From Bacteroidota bacterium (GTDB taxonomy: Bacteria; Bacteroidota; Bacteroidia; Chitinophagales; Chitinophagaceae), in the NCBI GenBank assembly GCA_013288945.1, contig JABDAZ010000001.1, forward strand, positions 26,001 to 90,000: a stretch of 64,000 bases of DNA, written 5' to 3'. A model generated the notes under the pieces. It was given only the letters and a program-made list of their open reading frames with translations, had not been told where the DNA came from and searched no databases. Both the position numbers and the translations under genes were made by a program. Shown piece after piece: positions 35,831 to 45,813 of this stretch; the first letter of the stretch is position 1, and each line of letters opens with the position of its first letter.

Positions 35831-36211
35831 TTTTCACATACACTTTCTCTTTTTTCCTTTATTAATTTTTTTATTTTATTAATAACATGAATAGAACTTT
35901 TCATTAAAATAAAATTGCATTCTATTAATAAGAACGCGAATTTTTATAAAAGAATTTTTTGAATTTATTATCGTTATTAATAATAAAAATCTGCGTTCTA
36001 TTTTAGTAAAAATGTTTTATTAATATTTCTACAGTAATAATAAAATTTACAAATACGCACATTCTAATCTTCGCAAAATTTTCATTAATAAATTCAGTAA
36101 AATATCTTTTTCAGCAAGCGATTATTTTGATATATTCAAGGAAGAATAACTTGCAATTGCTTTTTAATAATATAAAAACAATGCAGGTTAATTATACCAA
36201 AACCAACAAGT
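35831..36211. other. AT-rich intergenic region dense in ATTAAT
   Basis: About 380 bases without a gene. It contains about six copies of ATTAAT in its first 260 bases (for example in TTATTAATAATAA), several times chance for this composition. It should carry the permease promoter; I see no clear -33/-7 pair. Confidence 0.5.
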
Positions 36212-37522
36212 ATGAGCCCGGTTTTAGAAAGAGAAAACCTTAAGCGGGAAATCGGTGTGTTTGCACTTACCATGGCAATTCTTAATATTACTGTTGGCAC
36301 TGGCATTTTTGTTATTCCCGCAATCATCGCTGAAAACCTGGGCGCAGCCGCAATTGCAGCTTACCTCGTTTGCGGTGTACTTATTTTTTTAATTGCATTA
36401 TGCTTTGCAGAACTCGGCAGTAAAACAACTGCAAGCGGCGGTGTGTACACTTATATTGAAACTGCATTTGGGCCGTATGCAGGTTTTATTGCAAATAATG
36501 TTTACTGGCTTGGCGCTTGTGTAATTTCAGATGCAGCAGTTGCCAATGCACTTGCAGACACACTGAAATATTTTTTTCCATTTATGGGCAATGTCATTTA
36601 CCGCGATTTATTTTTTGTGTTGTTGTTTGGCGGGTTTGCATTTCTTAATATTCGCAGTGTAAAAAACGGAATTCGGTTTATTGAATTCGCAGCATTTGGA
36701 AAATTGATTCCATTAATAATATTGGTAGCGGCCGGCTTTGCATTTGTTTCAACAAAAAATCTAGCGTGGACTTCTGCTCCGTCCATTAATAATATCAGTT
36801 CTGCATCATTGCTTTTATTTTTTGCATTTATTGGTTTAGATACACCATTAAGCAACGGCGGCGAAATAAAAAATGTAAAACGCACTGTGCCGCTCGGTAT
36901 TTTTTTTGGTATACTCAGCGTGCTTGTTTTATATATCTCTATTCAATTGGTTGTGCAGGGAATTTTAGGCAACAACATCAGTGCACATAAAGATGCGCCG
37001 CTTGCAGATGTTGCAGGAATTATTTTTGGTAAAACGGGCATTGTATTAATTGTTATTGCCACATCCATTTCAATGCTGGGCAATGTAGGCGGCGAAATAC
37101 TTTCCATTCCGCGAATACTTTTTGCAGGTGCAAAAGATGGATTGATGCCAGAAGCATTGGGCAAAATTCATCCAAAATTTTTTACGCCATATGTTGCTGT
37201 TTCATTTTATGCTTCACTTGGTTTTTTATTTGCAGTTTCTGGTGGGTTTAAACAACTTGCTATTATTGCAACGGCTGCAACATTGCTTATTTATTTGGGC
37301 GTTGTATTATCAACTTTAATGCTTAGGAAAAATGATGTTGCAATAAGCGAAAAAACATTTCGTGTGCCCGGCGGCTATATTATTCCGATGCTTGCAAGCG
37401 CTGTAATTATATGGCTGTTAACAGGATTATCAAAAAAAGAATTTATTGGCATTGAAATTTTTATCCTGATTTTTTCAGTCATTTATTTATTAATGAAAAT
37501 GTTTAAGAAAAAAGATATTTGA
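36212..37522 (+). CDS. APC-family amino acid permease
   Basis: Polytopic membrane transporter of 436 residues with about twelve helices. The first helix has the APC substrate-binding loop TVGTGIFVIPAI, then ALCFAELGSKTTASGGVYTY in helix 2-3 and SISMLGNVGGEILSIPRILF further on, all typical of the amino acid/polyamine/organocation family (closest in flavour to amino-acid permeases of the AdiC/LAT type). The substrate is not clear. Monocistronic; start at ATG 36212. Confidence 0.92.
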   Translation: MSPVLERENLKREIGVFALTMAILNITVGTGIFVIPAIIAENLGAAAIAAYLVCGVLIFLIALCFAELGSKTTASGGVYTYIETAFGPYAGFIANNVYWLGACVISDAAVANALADTLKYFFPFMGNVIYRDLFFVLLFGGFAFLNIRSVKNGIRFIEFAAFGKLIPLIILVAAGFAFVSTKNLAWTSAPSINNISSASLLLFFAFIGLDTPLSNGGEIKNVKRTVPLGIFFGILSVLVLYISIQLVVQGILGNNISAHKDAPLADVAGIIFGKTGIVLIVIATSISMLGNVGGEILSIPRILFAGAKDGLMPEALGKIHPKFFTPYVAVSFYASLGFLFAVSGGFKQLAIIATAATLLIYLGVVLSTLMLRKNDVAISEKTFRVPGGYIIPMLASAVIIWLLTGLSKKEFIGIEIFILIFSVIYLLMKMFKKKDI

Positions 37523-37661
37523 TATTTGCTATCTGATTTGTGATTTTTGATTTAAAGAATGCATTGTAAATTAAATCATCAATATTAATTTTGAAATACA
37601 GTATCAAAATATCTCAATAACAAAATATCCAATATCAATAATTAAAAAATTACAAATCAAA

Positions 37662-38447
37662 ATGGAGGTACAAAAACATCCGCACCATGTAACGCATAAA
37701 AAAAAATTTGGCGAATATTTGCTTGAATTCTTTATGCTTTTTTTGGCAGTATTTCTTGGCTTTGTGGCTGAAAATATTCGTGAACATAATGTGGAACACG
37801 AACGCGTAAAAGATTATGCACGCAGCTTGGCAACGGACATAAAAAGAGATACGGCGAATATGACTTTTATTATTGGCCATATAAAAAAACAAATTAGAAA
37901 TACCGATAGCCTCACTGCTTATCTTAAAAGCCGCACGGCTGCAGAGGTTCGAAATGTTGATCTTTTTACGTTTACTGTTTTATATTCTTATCCTTCTTAT
38001 CGCTGGAGCAGATCAACCATGGATCAAATAAAAAACTCAGGAAGCCTGCGTTATTTTAATGATAGTATTGTTCGCTACATATCATCATACGATGCGCTTT
38101 CTCATCACATGGATCAGGATTACCGGAGCGATGAAGATTTAGCAACGCAGGCAAATACATTAAGAAATCAAATTGTAGATATAAGTTATCCTAATAAATT
38201 GGTAGAAAACTTAAACACGAATTTCGATTCATTAATAAATAGTGACGGCTACAAAAAATTTCGGGCGAATGATACCATCCCATTAATAACCCGCGACAAA
38301 ACAACAATGAAAATATTTCTTAATGAACAATTGAACATTCGGCGAAACCTGGATGTGCGCGCCAATGAAGAATTGAAATCATTAATAGCGCAAGGCCGCC
38401 GGCTGATTGGCATTTTGCAAAACAATTATCATTTTGAAAAAGAGTAA
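37662..38447 (+). CDS. Membrane-anchored protein of unknown function (DUF6090-like)
   Basis: 261 residues. One N-terminal membrane helix (LLEFFMLFLAVFLGFVAENI, about residues 18-38) followed by a long, charged, largely helical cytoplasmic or periplasmic region with coiled-coil character. The segment after the helix (REHNVEHERVKDYARSLATDIKRD) resembles the Bacteroidota family often annotated DUF6090. Function unknown. The gene is followed at once by a 7-base tandem repeat. Confidence 0.8.
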   Translation: MEVQKHPHHVTHKKKFGEYLLEFFMLFLAVFLGFVAENIREHNVEHERVKDYARSLATDIKRDTANMTFIIGHIKKQIRNTDSLTAYLKSRTAAEVRNVDLFTFTVLYSYPSYRWSRSTMDQIKNSGSLRYFNDSIVRYISSYDALSHHMDQDYRSDEDLATQANTLRNQIVDISYPNKLVENLNTNFDSLINSDGYKKFRANDTIPLITRDKTTMKIFLNEQLNIRRNLDVRANEELKSLIAQGRRLIGILQNNYHFEKE

Positions 38448-38448
38448 A

Positions 38449-38535
38449 AGCTGTTAGTTGTTAGCTGTTAGCTGTTAGCTGTTAGCTGTTAGCTGTTAGC
38501 TGTTAGCTGTTAGCTGTTAGCTGTTAGCTGTTAGC
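38449..38535. repeat. Tandem 7-base repeat (AGCTGTT)n
   Basis: About 12 copies of AGCTGTT over 87 bases, with one variant unit (AGTTGTT) near the left end. It begins two bases after the stop codon of the 37662 gene. It has no spacers, so it is a microsatellite and not a CRISPR array; copy number is likely to vary between strains. The remaining 240 bases to the next gene show nothing else. Confidence 0.9.
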
Positions 38536-38773
38536 AAATAAAACAGGATGAAATTACATTTTTGCGGCGATAAAAATTTCAACTGATATTAATAAGATTT
38601 TTATTAATGAACTAATGTTCATCATAAGAATATTCTGGCGTAAGAAATTTTAGCAAAAAAAAAAATAGCATTAATTTAATATACGCGCAAGCGGTTTTCA
38701 GCTCATTTTTGCGAATCATTTTTAACTACCAAAAGCTTATTATATTTACAAATAATCAACAGTTACTAATATC

Positions 38774-40228
38774 ATGCAATTTGAAAAGCTGCAAAGTTTT
38801 GTTATAGATAAACTCACCGCGGAACTTCCGGCATATCTTATTTATCACGATATTCAACATACAAAAGATGTATTGGGCTACGCTGAAAAACTTGCAGCTG
38901 AAGAAAATATTTCCGGCCAAGACTTAATGCTGCTGCGCACTGCAGCGTTAATGCATGATACTGGTTTTTTAGAAGCGCACACCGGCCACGAAGAAGTTTC
39001 ATGCAGTTTTGCACAAACTTTTCTTCCTCAGTTTGAATATACAAATGATGAAATAAAACAAATTTGCCAATTGATTATGGCCACGCGCATTCCGCAACAG
39101 CCGGATAATAAACTGGCGGAAATATTATGCGATGCAGATTTGTATTATCTCGGCACCAATTTGTACTCACAAAATGCAGACAACCTCTATCTTGAGTTAG
39201 AAAACGCAGGCCTAATAAAAAGCCGCGAAGAATGGGTGCATCAGCAAATAAAATTTTTGCACGCACACCATTATTTTACCAATACAGCAATTGCACAATT
39301 GGCGCCCGGCCAGCAACAAAATTTAGAAGCGCTGCAATCAGAAATTGTTTCTCACAAATCAGTTACGGGCCACCAGGAATTTTATTTCAGTGATTTATTA
39401 TTAATTATTTGCGGCGTTGTCATTGCAGGTTTTTCGTTAAAAGGTTTTTTAGTACCCAACGATTTTTTTGATGGCGGCGTAACAGGTATTTCATTATTGC
39501 TTCATGAAATCACTGGTTATAATTTGTCGTACATTATATTAATTGCAAACCTGCCGTTTATAATCATGGGCATTTTTACCATTAATATGCGGTTTGCATT
39601 TAAAACATTAATCACAATTATTTTGCTTGGCGTTTGCTTAAATTATATTCCGTATCCATTAATAACTTCAGATAAATTACTTGTTTCAATTTTTGGCGGA
39701 TTTTTTCTTGGTATTGGCATCGGCCTTACAATGCGCGCCGGCTGTGCGGTTGATGGAATTGAAGTACTCGCATTATACACCTGGCGGCGAACGAGTTTTA
39801 CAATAAGTGAAATTATACTTGCATTAAATATTGTAATATTCAGCATTGCAGCATTTAAATTTGGAATACAAACTGCGCTGTATTCTATGCTTACTTATTT
39901 CACCGCATCAAAAACGGTTGACTATGTAATTGAAGGAATTGAAGCTTACACAGGCGTTACAATTATCTCCGGAAAAAGTGAAATTATTAAAGAAAGATTA
40001 GTGAATGAATTGGGAAGAGGAATAACTGTTTACAAAGGCCAACGTGGTTTTTTGCCAGGCAAATTTGAAGTACATAGCGATGTTGATATTGTTTTTACGA
40101 TTATTACAAGATTGGAATTGCGCAAATTAAAAAACCTTGTTGCAGATGTAGATCCCGAAGCATTTGTGTTTGCAAATACAGTTAAAGAAGCTTCTGGCGG
40201 CGTTATCAAGCGCAGGCATATTCATTAA
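38774..40228 (+). CDS. Fusion of HD-type phosphohydrolase domain with YitT-family membrane domain
   Basis: 484 residues. The N-terminal HD domain (about 1-200) has the full set of metal ligands: YHDIQHTKD, AALMHDTGF, AHTGHEEVS and EILCDADLYYLG. From about residue 205 a YitT/DUF161 membrane domain starts (FYFSDLLLIICGVVIAGFSL, FLVPNDFFDGGVTGISLLLH, then GGFFLGIGIGLTMRAGCAVD), ending in the cytoplasmic DUF2179 domain (GRGITVYKGQRGFLPGKFEV, about 415-484). YitT proteins are widespread but normally stand alone; the HD part should hydrolyse a phosphate ester or nucleotide. Tail-to-tail with the Popeye-like gene, 21 bases apart. Confidence 0.9.
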   Translation: MQFEKLQSFVIDKLTAELPAYLIYHDIQHTKDVLGYAEKLAAEENISGQDLMLLRTAALMHDTGFLEAHTGHEEVSCSFAQTFLPQFEYTNDEIKQICQLIMATRIPQQPDNKLAEILCDADLYYLGTNLYSQNADNLYLELENAGLIKSREEWVHQQIKFLHAHHYFTNTAIAQLAPGQQQNLEALQSEIVSHKSVTGHQEFYFSDLLLIICGVVIAGFSLKGFLVPNDFFDGGVTGISLLLHEITGYNLSYIILIANLPFIIMGIFTINMRFAFKTLITIILLGVCLNYIPYPLITSDKLLVSIFGGFFLGIGIGLTMRAGCAVDGIEVLALYTWRRTSFTISEIILALNIVIFSIAAFKFGIQTALYSMLTYFTASKTVDYVIEGIEAYTGVTIISGKSEIIKERLVNELGRGITVYKGQRGFLPGKFEVHSDVDIVFTIITRLELRKLKNLVADVDPEAFVFANTVKEASGGVIKRRHIH

Positions 40229-40249
40229 TGTTTTTATTTAAAATTTAAA

Positions 40250-40918
40250 TTACAAAATAGAATTGTGCCTGTTGTGGTGATGTAATTTTGAAATTAAATC
40301 GTTACTGAAAAGAGAATGGATTTCATGTTTAAGTAAATGATCTTTCTCCATTAATGTTTTCAGTTTATCTTTTTTCCAGCCAATTAATTTTGAATTGGCA
40401 GAAGCAATAACACTTGCAGAAGGCAATTCTCCTGTAAGAAAACTCATTTCACCAATAAAACTTCCTTTCTTAATAACCGATATTTTTTTCTGTTTAATTT
40501 TTACTTCAGCTTCGCCTTCTACAAGAAAAAAAATTCTTTCGGCGGTTTCATTTTCTATCATAATATTTTTATGATCTGCAAAGTTTTCCCACGTTCCGGC
40601 GCGCATTATTTTTTTAAAATTCAGCACATCCATTTTATCACCAATCATTATAAAAGCTTTCAATTCATCTTCTGATAAATTTAAAAAACGCTTTTGGTAC
40701 ATCACGCTTAATATCTGGTAAACATTAATAATTATTAATGCGATACTCCATAAAAAAGGCGTCCATAAAATTGTTCCGGAAATAAAAGCATCATAAATTA
40801 TTTCCATAAAAGCGGCTGCAATAAAGGCCCAGCGCAGGTAAAGTATATTGCGAAAGCCCGAACCAATTGTATAAAGCGCGTTGGAAAGATGGCCAAATAT
40901 ATCAAGCACACTAAACAT
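40250..40918 (-). CDS. Popeye-like membrane protein with cyclic-nucleotide-binding domain
   Basis: 222 residues: two or three N-terminal membrane helices (YLRWAFIAAAFMEIIYDAF, LWTPFLWSIALIIINVYQIL) and a CRP-type cyclic-nucleotide-binding domain (about 105-200; ENETAERIFFLVEGEAEVKI, KKGSFIGEMSFLTGELPSAS). The order, spacing and the LNLSEDELKAF linker resemble the Popeye (POPDC) family of cAMP-binding proteins. In the phosphate-binding cassette the Glu (GEM) is present, but the Arg that usually binds the cyclic phosphate seems replaced by Ser (PSAS), so ligand binding is uncertain. The gene is divergent from a kinase/response regulator/adenylate cyclase operon, suggesting a cAMP circuit. Confidence 0.82.
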   Translation of the reverse strand: MFSVLDIFGHLSNALYTIGSGFRNILYLRWAFIAAAFMEIIYDAFISGTILWTPFLWSIALIIINVYQILSVMYQKRFLNLSEDELKAFIMIGDKMDVLNFKKIMRAGTWENFADHKNIMIENETAERIFFLVEGEAEVKIKQKKISVIKKGSFIGEMSFLTGELPSASVIASANSKLIGWKKDKLKTLMEKDHLLKHEIHSLFSNDLISKLHHHNRHNSIL

Positions 40919-41215
40919 AGAAGTGATTTTTTAAAGTGTAAATTAAGCAGCTTAAAAATAGTCAATAAAACCAGTTTTTATTTTTATGTACAAAAAATTA
41001 AGGTTCATCATTATTAATAAATTAAAAACAAAACCAGGTTTAGTAATCGCATTAATCAAATCTTATAAAATATAAAAATGCTATTAATAAACAGATTTTT
41101 GCAAATAAAAAAATCATTCAAATTACAGTTCAGCTAATTATTATTAAATTACCAAACTGTTTAATAAAAAAGAATTGGTGTGGAAAGAATAAAGTGTGTT
41201 TTTAATTAATTGAGC

Positions 41216-42562
41216 ATGCTGTTAGAATTAATCATTGCAATTATTATTGTTCGCTATCTGCGCACGGTTTTGCACAAGGAAGAAAAAATTCCTAAGTGGG
41301 ATAAAATACTTGTGTATATAATGTATGCCGCGATCGGCCTGATGGTTGTTGGCCTTGGCATTAGTGCATTAAAACCTGTTGCAGTTTGGCTTTCTCATGC
41401 GTTGGTATTGTATCTTGTTTATATTCTTTACACGGAAAAAGATTTTGCGCAAGCGCGGCCTGTATTGCTCGCCGTAGCGCCTTTTATTATATTATCTGTT
41501 TTTAGTGATATCATAAACCTTACAGATTACAAAGCCTACAGCGCATTAAAAAGTTTGGTAAGCACGGGCATTGCTTTTTCTTTTGTGTGGATGGTTGCGA
41601 TGTGGTTTATTACCAACAAACAAAAAAAGGATCTTGAAAAAGAAAAGATAAAAACAAAGGTTCAGGAAGAACAAAAAACGAGAATGGTTTCGTTGAAGGA
41701 GCAACTGGAAATGCAGGTTGCACAACGTACTGCTGAACTTACCAAACAAAAAGAAGCGCTGGAACATACACTGGAAGAATTGAAAGCTGCACAAACACAA
41801 TTGATACAATCAGAAAAAATGGCAAGCCTTGGAGAACTTACCGCAGGCATTGCGCACGAAATTCAAAACCCGCTGAATTTTGTAAATAATTTTTCTGAAG
41901 TAAATACAGAATTGATTGAAGAAATGCGGCAGGAAATTGACAATAATAATTTTGAAGAAGTAAAAGCCATTGCAAAAGATATTAAAGAAAATGAGGAAAA
42001 AATTAATCATCATGGCAAGCGCGCAGATGCAATTGTGAAAGGCATGTTGCAGCATTCAAGAAAAAGTACCGGACAAAAAGAACTGACAAACATTAATGAA
42101 TTGACAGACGAATATTTAAGGTTAAGTTACCACGGTTTGCGTGCAAAAGAAAAATCATTCAATGCAACTTTAAAAACATCGTTTGATGAATCGATTGAAA
42201 AAATAAATATCATTCCGCAGGATATTGGCCGAGTGTTGCTTAATATCTTTAATAATTCTTTTTACGCAGTTGCAGAAAAGAAAAAAGAAGCTGGCACAAA
42301 TTATGAGCCCACGGTATGTGTAACTACAAAAAAAATAAACGACAAAGTGGAAATCAGGATAAAAGACAATGGCAACGGCATTCCACAAAAAGTTATAGAT
42401 AAAATTTTTCAGCCTTTTTTTACAACAAAACCAACAGGGCAGGGAACGGGTTTGGGTTTATCAATGAGTTTCGATATCATTAATAAAGGCCATAATGGCG
42501 ATATGAAAGTGGATACAAAAGATGGCGAATTTGCAGAATTTATTATTACGCTGCCCATGTAA
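41216..42562 (+). CDS. Membrane sensor histidine kinase
   Basis: Histidine kinase of 448 residues. Four membrane helices at the N-terminus (about 1-135), a coiled coil (about 138-205), the HisKA phosphoacceptor SLGELTAGIAHEIQNPLNF (His about 214) and a HATPase domain with N box (NIFNNSFYA), G1 (IRIKDNGNGIP) and G2 (TGQGTGLGLSM). This kinase type with a long KRADAIVKGMLQHSR region is common in Bacteroidota next to receiver/cyclase proteins. A TTG six bases upstream of the ATG is also in frame. It is followed by a single-domain response regulator and a cyclase regulator, probably one operon. Confidence 0.93.
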   Translation: MLLELIIAIIIVRYLRTVLHKEEKIPKWDKILVYIMYAAIGLMVVGLGISALKPVAVWLSHALVLYLVYILYTEKDFAQARPVLLAVAPFIILSVFSDIINLTDYKAYSALKSLVSTGIAFSFVWMVAMWFITNKQKKDLEKEKIKTKVQEEQKTRMVSLKEQLEMQVAQRTAELTKQKEALEHTLEELKAAQTQLIQSEKMASLGELTAGIAHEIQNPLNFVNNFSEVNTELIEEMRQEIDNNNFEEVKAIAKDIKENEEKINHHGKRADAIVKGMLQHSRKSTGQKELTNINELTDEYLRLSYHGLRAKEKSFNATLKTSFDESIEKINIIPQDIGRVLLNIFNNSFYAVAEKKKEAGTNYEPTVCVTTKKINDKVEIRIKDNGNGIPQKVIDKIFQPFFTTKPTGQGTGLGLSMSFDIINKGHNGDMKVDTKDGEFAEFIITLPM

Positions 42563-42596
42563 TTTTATACATTAAATCATACTTTTTATAAAAAAA

Positions 42597-42974
42597 ATGA
42601 ACATGAAAATTTTAGTTGTAGATGATGAAAAAGATGTGCAGACTTTATTTCAACAGCGCTTTCGCAAAGAAATAAAGAATGGAGATTTTGATTTTGCATT
42701 TGCATATTCGGGAGATGAAGCATTGGATTATCTTAACAGGCTTGCGCACGAAGCAGTGCTTATACTTTCTGATATTAATATGCCCGGAATGAGCGGTTTG
42801 GAATTGCTGAAAAAAATTAAAAGCAAATACGAAAACCCACCACCCGTTGTGATGATGATAACGGCTTATGGCGATTCTGAAAATTATAAAACGGCTATGA
42901 GTTTGGGCGCTGATGATTTTATTACAAAGCCTGTTGATTTTAATTTATTGAAAGAAAAACTAAAAGCGATTTAG
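42597..42974 (+). CDS. Single-domain response regulator (CheY-like)
   Basis: Receiver domain only, 125 residues. Acid pocket VVDDEKD, phospho-acceptor Asp59 in [13 protein letters not shown], the MMITAYGD switch region and the conserved Lys in FITKPVDF are all present, so it should be phosphorylatable by the kinase 34 bases upstream. It ends directly before the next start (one base gap), indicating translational coupling with the cyclase regulator. Confidence 0.95.
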   Translation: MNMKILVVDDEKDVQTLFQQRFRKEIKNGDFDFAFAYSGDEALDYLNRLAHEAVLILSDINMPGMSGLELLKKIKSKYENPPPVVMMITAYGDSENYKTAMSLGADDFITKPVDFNLLKEKLKAI

Positions 42975-42975
42975 G

Positions 42976-44016
42976 ATGACGAAAATTTTAGTGGCTGATG
43001 ATGAAACAGATTTGGAGCGGTTAATAAAACAAAAATTCCGCAGGCAAATCCGTGAAAAAGAATATGAATTTGTATTTGTTGTAAATGGAAATGAGGCCGT
43101 AAAAGTTTTAGAAGAACAACCGGATATTGATATTTTACTTACAGATATTAATATGCCTGAAATGGATGGCCTTACATTGCTTGGCAAATTAAGCGCCATC
43201 AGCCCGATTATAAAAGCCGTAATTGTTTCGGCCTACGGCGATATGGAAAATATAAGAACCGCCATGAACCAGGGCGCGTTCGATTTTATAACCAAACCTT
43301 TAAATTTTGAAGATTTAGAAGTTACCATTGCAAAAGCAATACGCCATGTAGTACAAACGCGCGAAACTTTACAAGCTATTAAAGAGAATAATATTTTGCG
43401 CATGTATGTTGATGAAACCGTGCTGAATTTTATGAGCACACGCGAATATGAAAGCTCATTAATGGTTAATGAAACGGTTGAAGCGACAATTGTGTTTATT
43501 GATATTTGCGGTTTTACAGCAATTACTGAAAATGAAGAACCGGACACGGTTGTAAAAATGCTGAATAAATATTTCGATATAATGGTGAAGGAAATCATTT
43601 TGCAAAATGGCTATATCGATAAATTTATTGGCGATGCAATACTGGCTGTTTTTCGCGGCGAGTTTCATTTGGATCGGGCAATTGATGCCTGTCTTGCAGT
43701 GCGCACACAAATTGAAAAAATGCCGCGCGAAGTTGATGCTGGTGCTTTTTTACCAAAAGTTGCCATCGGCGTGCACAGTGGCGAAATGATTTCCGGCAAT
43801 ATTGGTTCTGCAAATTTGCGCAGGCTGGATTATACCGTTATTGGCGATGTTGTAAATACCGCACAACGTTTGCAGGGCGTTGCCGAAGCGGGGCAAATTT
43901 TAATTAATGAAGGTTCGTATCATAAAATAAAAGAATCATTTAATTGCATAAAACTGAAAGAAGTTTTATTAAAAAATAAAACCAACCCGGTTTCTGTTTA
44001 TGAAGTTGTAGGATGA
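42976..44016 (+). CDS. Response regulator fused to class III adenylate/guanylate cyclase
   Basis: 346 residues: receiver domain (1-120; VADDETD, Asp57 in [20 protein letters not shown]) and a class III cyclase domain (about 165-345). Cyclase motifs seen: metal-binding [12 protein letters not shown], adenine-selecting Lys and second metal Asp in [14 protein letters not shown], and the Asp and transition-state Asn/Arg in [15 protein letters not shown]. The residues favour ATP over GTP, so it should make cAMP under control of phosphorylation by the upstream kinase. One base separates its ATG from the stop of the single-domain regulator. A perfect terminator follows. Confidence 0.93.
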   Translation: MTKILVADDETDLERLIKQKFRRQIREKEYEFVFVVNGNEAVKVLEEQPDIDILLTDINMPEMDGLTLLGKLSAISPIIKAVIVSAYGDMENIRTAMNQGAFDFITKPLNFEDLEVTIAKAIRHVVQTRETLQAIKENNILRMYVDETVLNFMSTREYESSLMVNETVEATIVFIDICGFTAITENEEPDTVVKMLNKYFDIMVKEIILQNGYIDKFIGDAILAVFRGEFHLDRAIDACLAVRTQIEKMPREVDAGAFLPKVAIGVHSGEMISGNIGSANLRRLDYTVIGDVVNTAQRLQGVAEAGQILINEGSYHKIKESFNCIKLKEVLLKNKTNPVSVYEVVG

Positions 44017-44061
44017 CTTATTAATTAAAACACATAGATTATTATTCATTGATAAATCATG

Positions 44062-44102
44062 AAAAGCCCTAAAAATTTTAATTTAAAACTTTTAGGGCTT
44101 TT
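44062..44102 (+). terminator. Rho-independent terminator after the cyclase gene
   Basis: Perfect 13-base inverted repeat AAAAGCCCTAAAA / TTTTAGGGCTTTT at 44062-44074 and 44090-44102. The A/T ends allow use in either direction; it marks the end of the kinase/regulator/cyclase operon. Confidence 0.85.
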
Positions 44103-44304
44103 CGATTTATATACTAATGAGCATATTTTCTTCATTATTCCCAATCTCAAAAATCTTCACATAATAATAGTGTCCACTGATTTTTGGAATTCCATCCCAA
44201 AATCGGATAAATCCATTTTAAGGAAAATTTGTAATCTACTGATACGTAAGTGTTTGCAACAATGGCACCGGTATTGAAATTACCGGCGTTATCAACCCTA
44301 TAAA

Positions 44305-45687
44305 ATGAAACACGTACCCTTTAGCACCAAAAAATCTTTACTCATTTTTTTCTTTTTATTTTCAGTCACTAGTATGATGGCGCAGGTTTGCACAACTCCA
44401 AATGCCGTGATTTACGGCCTTTCAAATTCTGGAAACATTGTTCCGATAACAGTAAGCAATTCATCTGTTGGTGCAACTATTAACCAGTCTTTTCCAACAT
44501 CTACTTCAAACGCAAATGGAATTGGGTACAATCCGCAGAACGGAAAATTTTATTTCTTTCAAAATGCAAATTCCGGTTCATCACAAATATTTGTTTGTTA
44601 TGATCCATTATTGCAAGCTTATACAACGCTGGCGCCAAGCCCGAGTACTTCCATAATTTACAGAGGCTGCATGAATTTTAACGGAACCGGTTATTATTGT
44701 TTGGATCAAAATTCGAACTTATGTTATTATAATATTCTTACAAATGCGTGGACTTTAATAGGTTCATCTTTTACAGACCAATATGCTAATAACGTCACTA
44801 CCGTGTTTAAATCTCAGGCAAGTGGCGACATTGCAATTGATGGTTTAGGAAATTTATGGATTGTTTCTTCCGGTTCAAATTTATATGGCGTATATAAAGT
44901 AAGCGCACCTTTGCCGACTACTGCAACTGCATCAATAGCAATTACCCAACTTATTGCGCCAACTACAGCAGCGCCAAGTGGCAATTTTGCTGGCATTGCG
45001 TTTAATTCGACGGGCGAAATATATGTTTGCACGCCAAATGATTTATACATTCTTAATAATAACCTCAGCCTTTCACATTTGGGTTCGTTCAGTGTATCGG
45101 GCGTTGGCGGCGATTTAACGTCATGCAATTTCCCGATTAGCGTATTGCCGGTTTCATGGCAAAGCATTTCTGTCTCTTTGCAAAGCAACAACAGCGTATC
45201 AATAAATTGGGTGGTTGATCAGCAAATTAACAGCAAAGATTATACAATAGAACACAGTGCAGACGGACAAACCTGGAGCGATATCGGAACGATCGAAAGC
45301 ACAGGAAATACTACAAGTGCGCAAGCTTATTCGTTTAATGATATTAATCCTTTTTCTGGCAGCACTTATTATCGAATCCGCCAAACTGATTTTGACGGGA
45401 AAACGAATTTTTCATTAATAAAAACGATTACTATTAATGCAACAAACCAAGTTGCCATCTGGCCAAATCCTGCTACGGAAATTGTGAATATTCAAAAGGA
45501 AGCTGCAGCCGGAAATAATAATTTTATGGCAGAAATTTTTAACCAAAGCGGCCAAAAAGTTTCTGGAACACTTTTACACGGCGGCGTTAACCCTGTAAAT
45601 ATTGCTGCTTTGCCGGCGGGTTATTATATAGTCCATATTGGCCTTTCAAATGGTAAAAGTTATAATCAGAAATTGGTTAAGCTTTAA
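44305..45687 (+). CDS. Secreted protein with type IX secretion C-terminal sorting domain
   Basis: 460 residues. Signal peptide (SLLIFFFLFSVTSMMAQ), then a beta-propeller-like region (about 28-275) with repeats such as YNPQNGKFYFFQNANSG, a probable fibronectin/immunoglobulin-like domain (VSVSLQSNNSVSINWVVDQQ to GSTYYRIRQTDFDGKTN, about 285-375), and a type A T9SS sorting domain at the end (VAIWPNPATEIVNI, FNQSGQKVSG, LPAGYYIVHI, QKLVKL). It should be exported across the outer membrane and anchored or released. The activity of the propeller part is not recognised. Confidence 0.9.
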   Translation: MKHVPFSTKKSLLIFFFLFSVTSMMAQVCTTPNAVIYGLSNSGNIVPITVSNSSVGATINQSFPTSTSNANGIGYNPQNGKFYFFQNANSGSSQIFVCYDPLLQAYTTLAPSPSTSIIYRGCMNFNGTGYYCLDQNSNLCYYNILTNAWTLIGSSFTDQYANNVTTVFKSQASGDIAIDGLGNLWIVSSGSNLYGVYKVSAPLPTTATASIAITQLIAPTTAAPSGNFAGIAFNSTGEIYVCTPNDLYILNNNLSLSHLGSFSVSGVGGDLTSCNFPISVLPVSWQSISVSLQSNNSVSINWVVDQQINSKDYTIEHSADGQTWSDIGTIESTGNTTSAQAYSFNDINPFSGSTYYRIRQTDFDGKTNFSLIKTITINATNQVAIWPNPATEIVNIQKEAAAGNNNFMAEIFNQSGQKVSGTLLHGGVNPVNIAALPAGYYIVHIGLSNGKSYNQKLVKL

Positions 45688-45813
45688 ATTATTGAAGCTT
45701 TTATTAATGATTTTATTCATGAATGGAAATCGCAAATAAAATCGGATGGCATCAGATTAGTATCATATTCAATTAATAAATAAACCAAACTTTTAATCTG
45801 TAAACTTAAAATA

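Noticed and set aside
38449..38535. CRISPR-like repeat array
   Set aside because: Repeats are 7 bases and contiguous with no spacers, and no cas genes are present.
44059..44277. 72-codon open frame on the plus strand
   Set aside because: Its first codons lie inside the perfect terminator hairpin at 44062-44102, and the product has no recognisable features.
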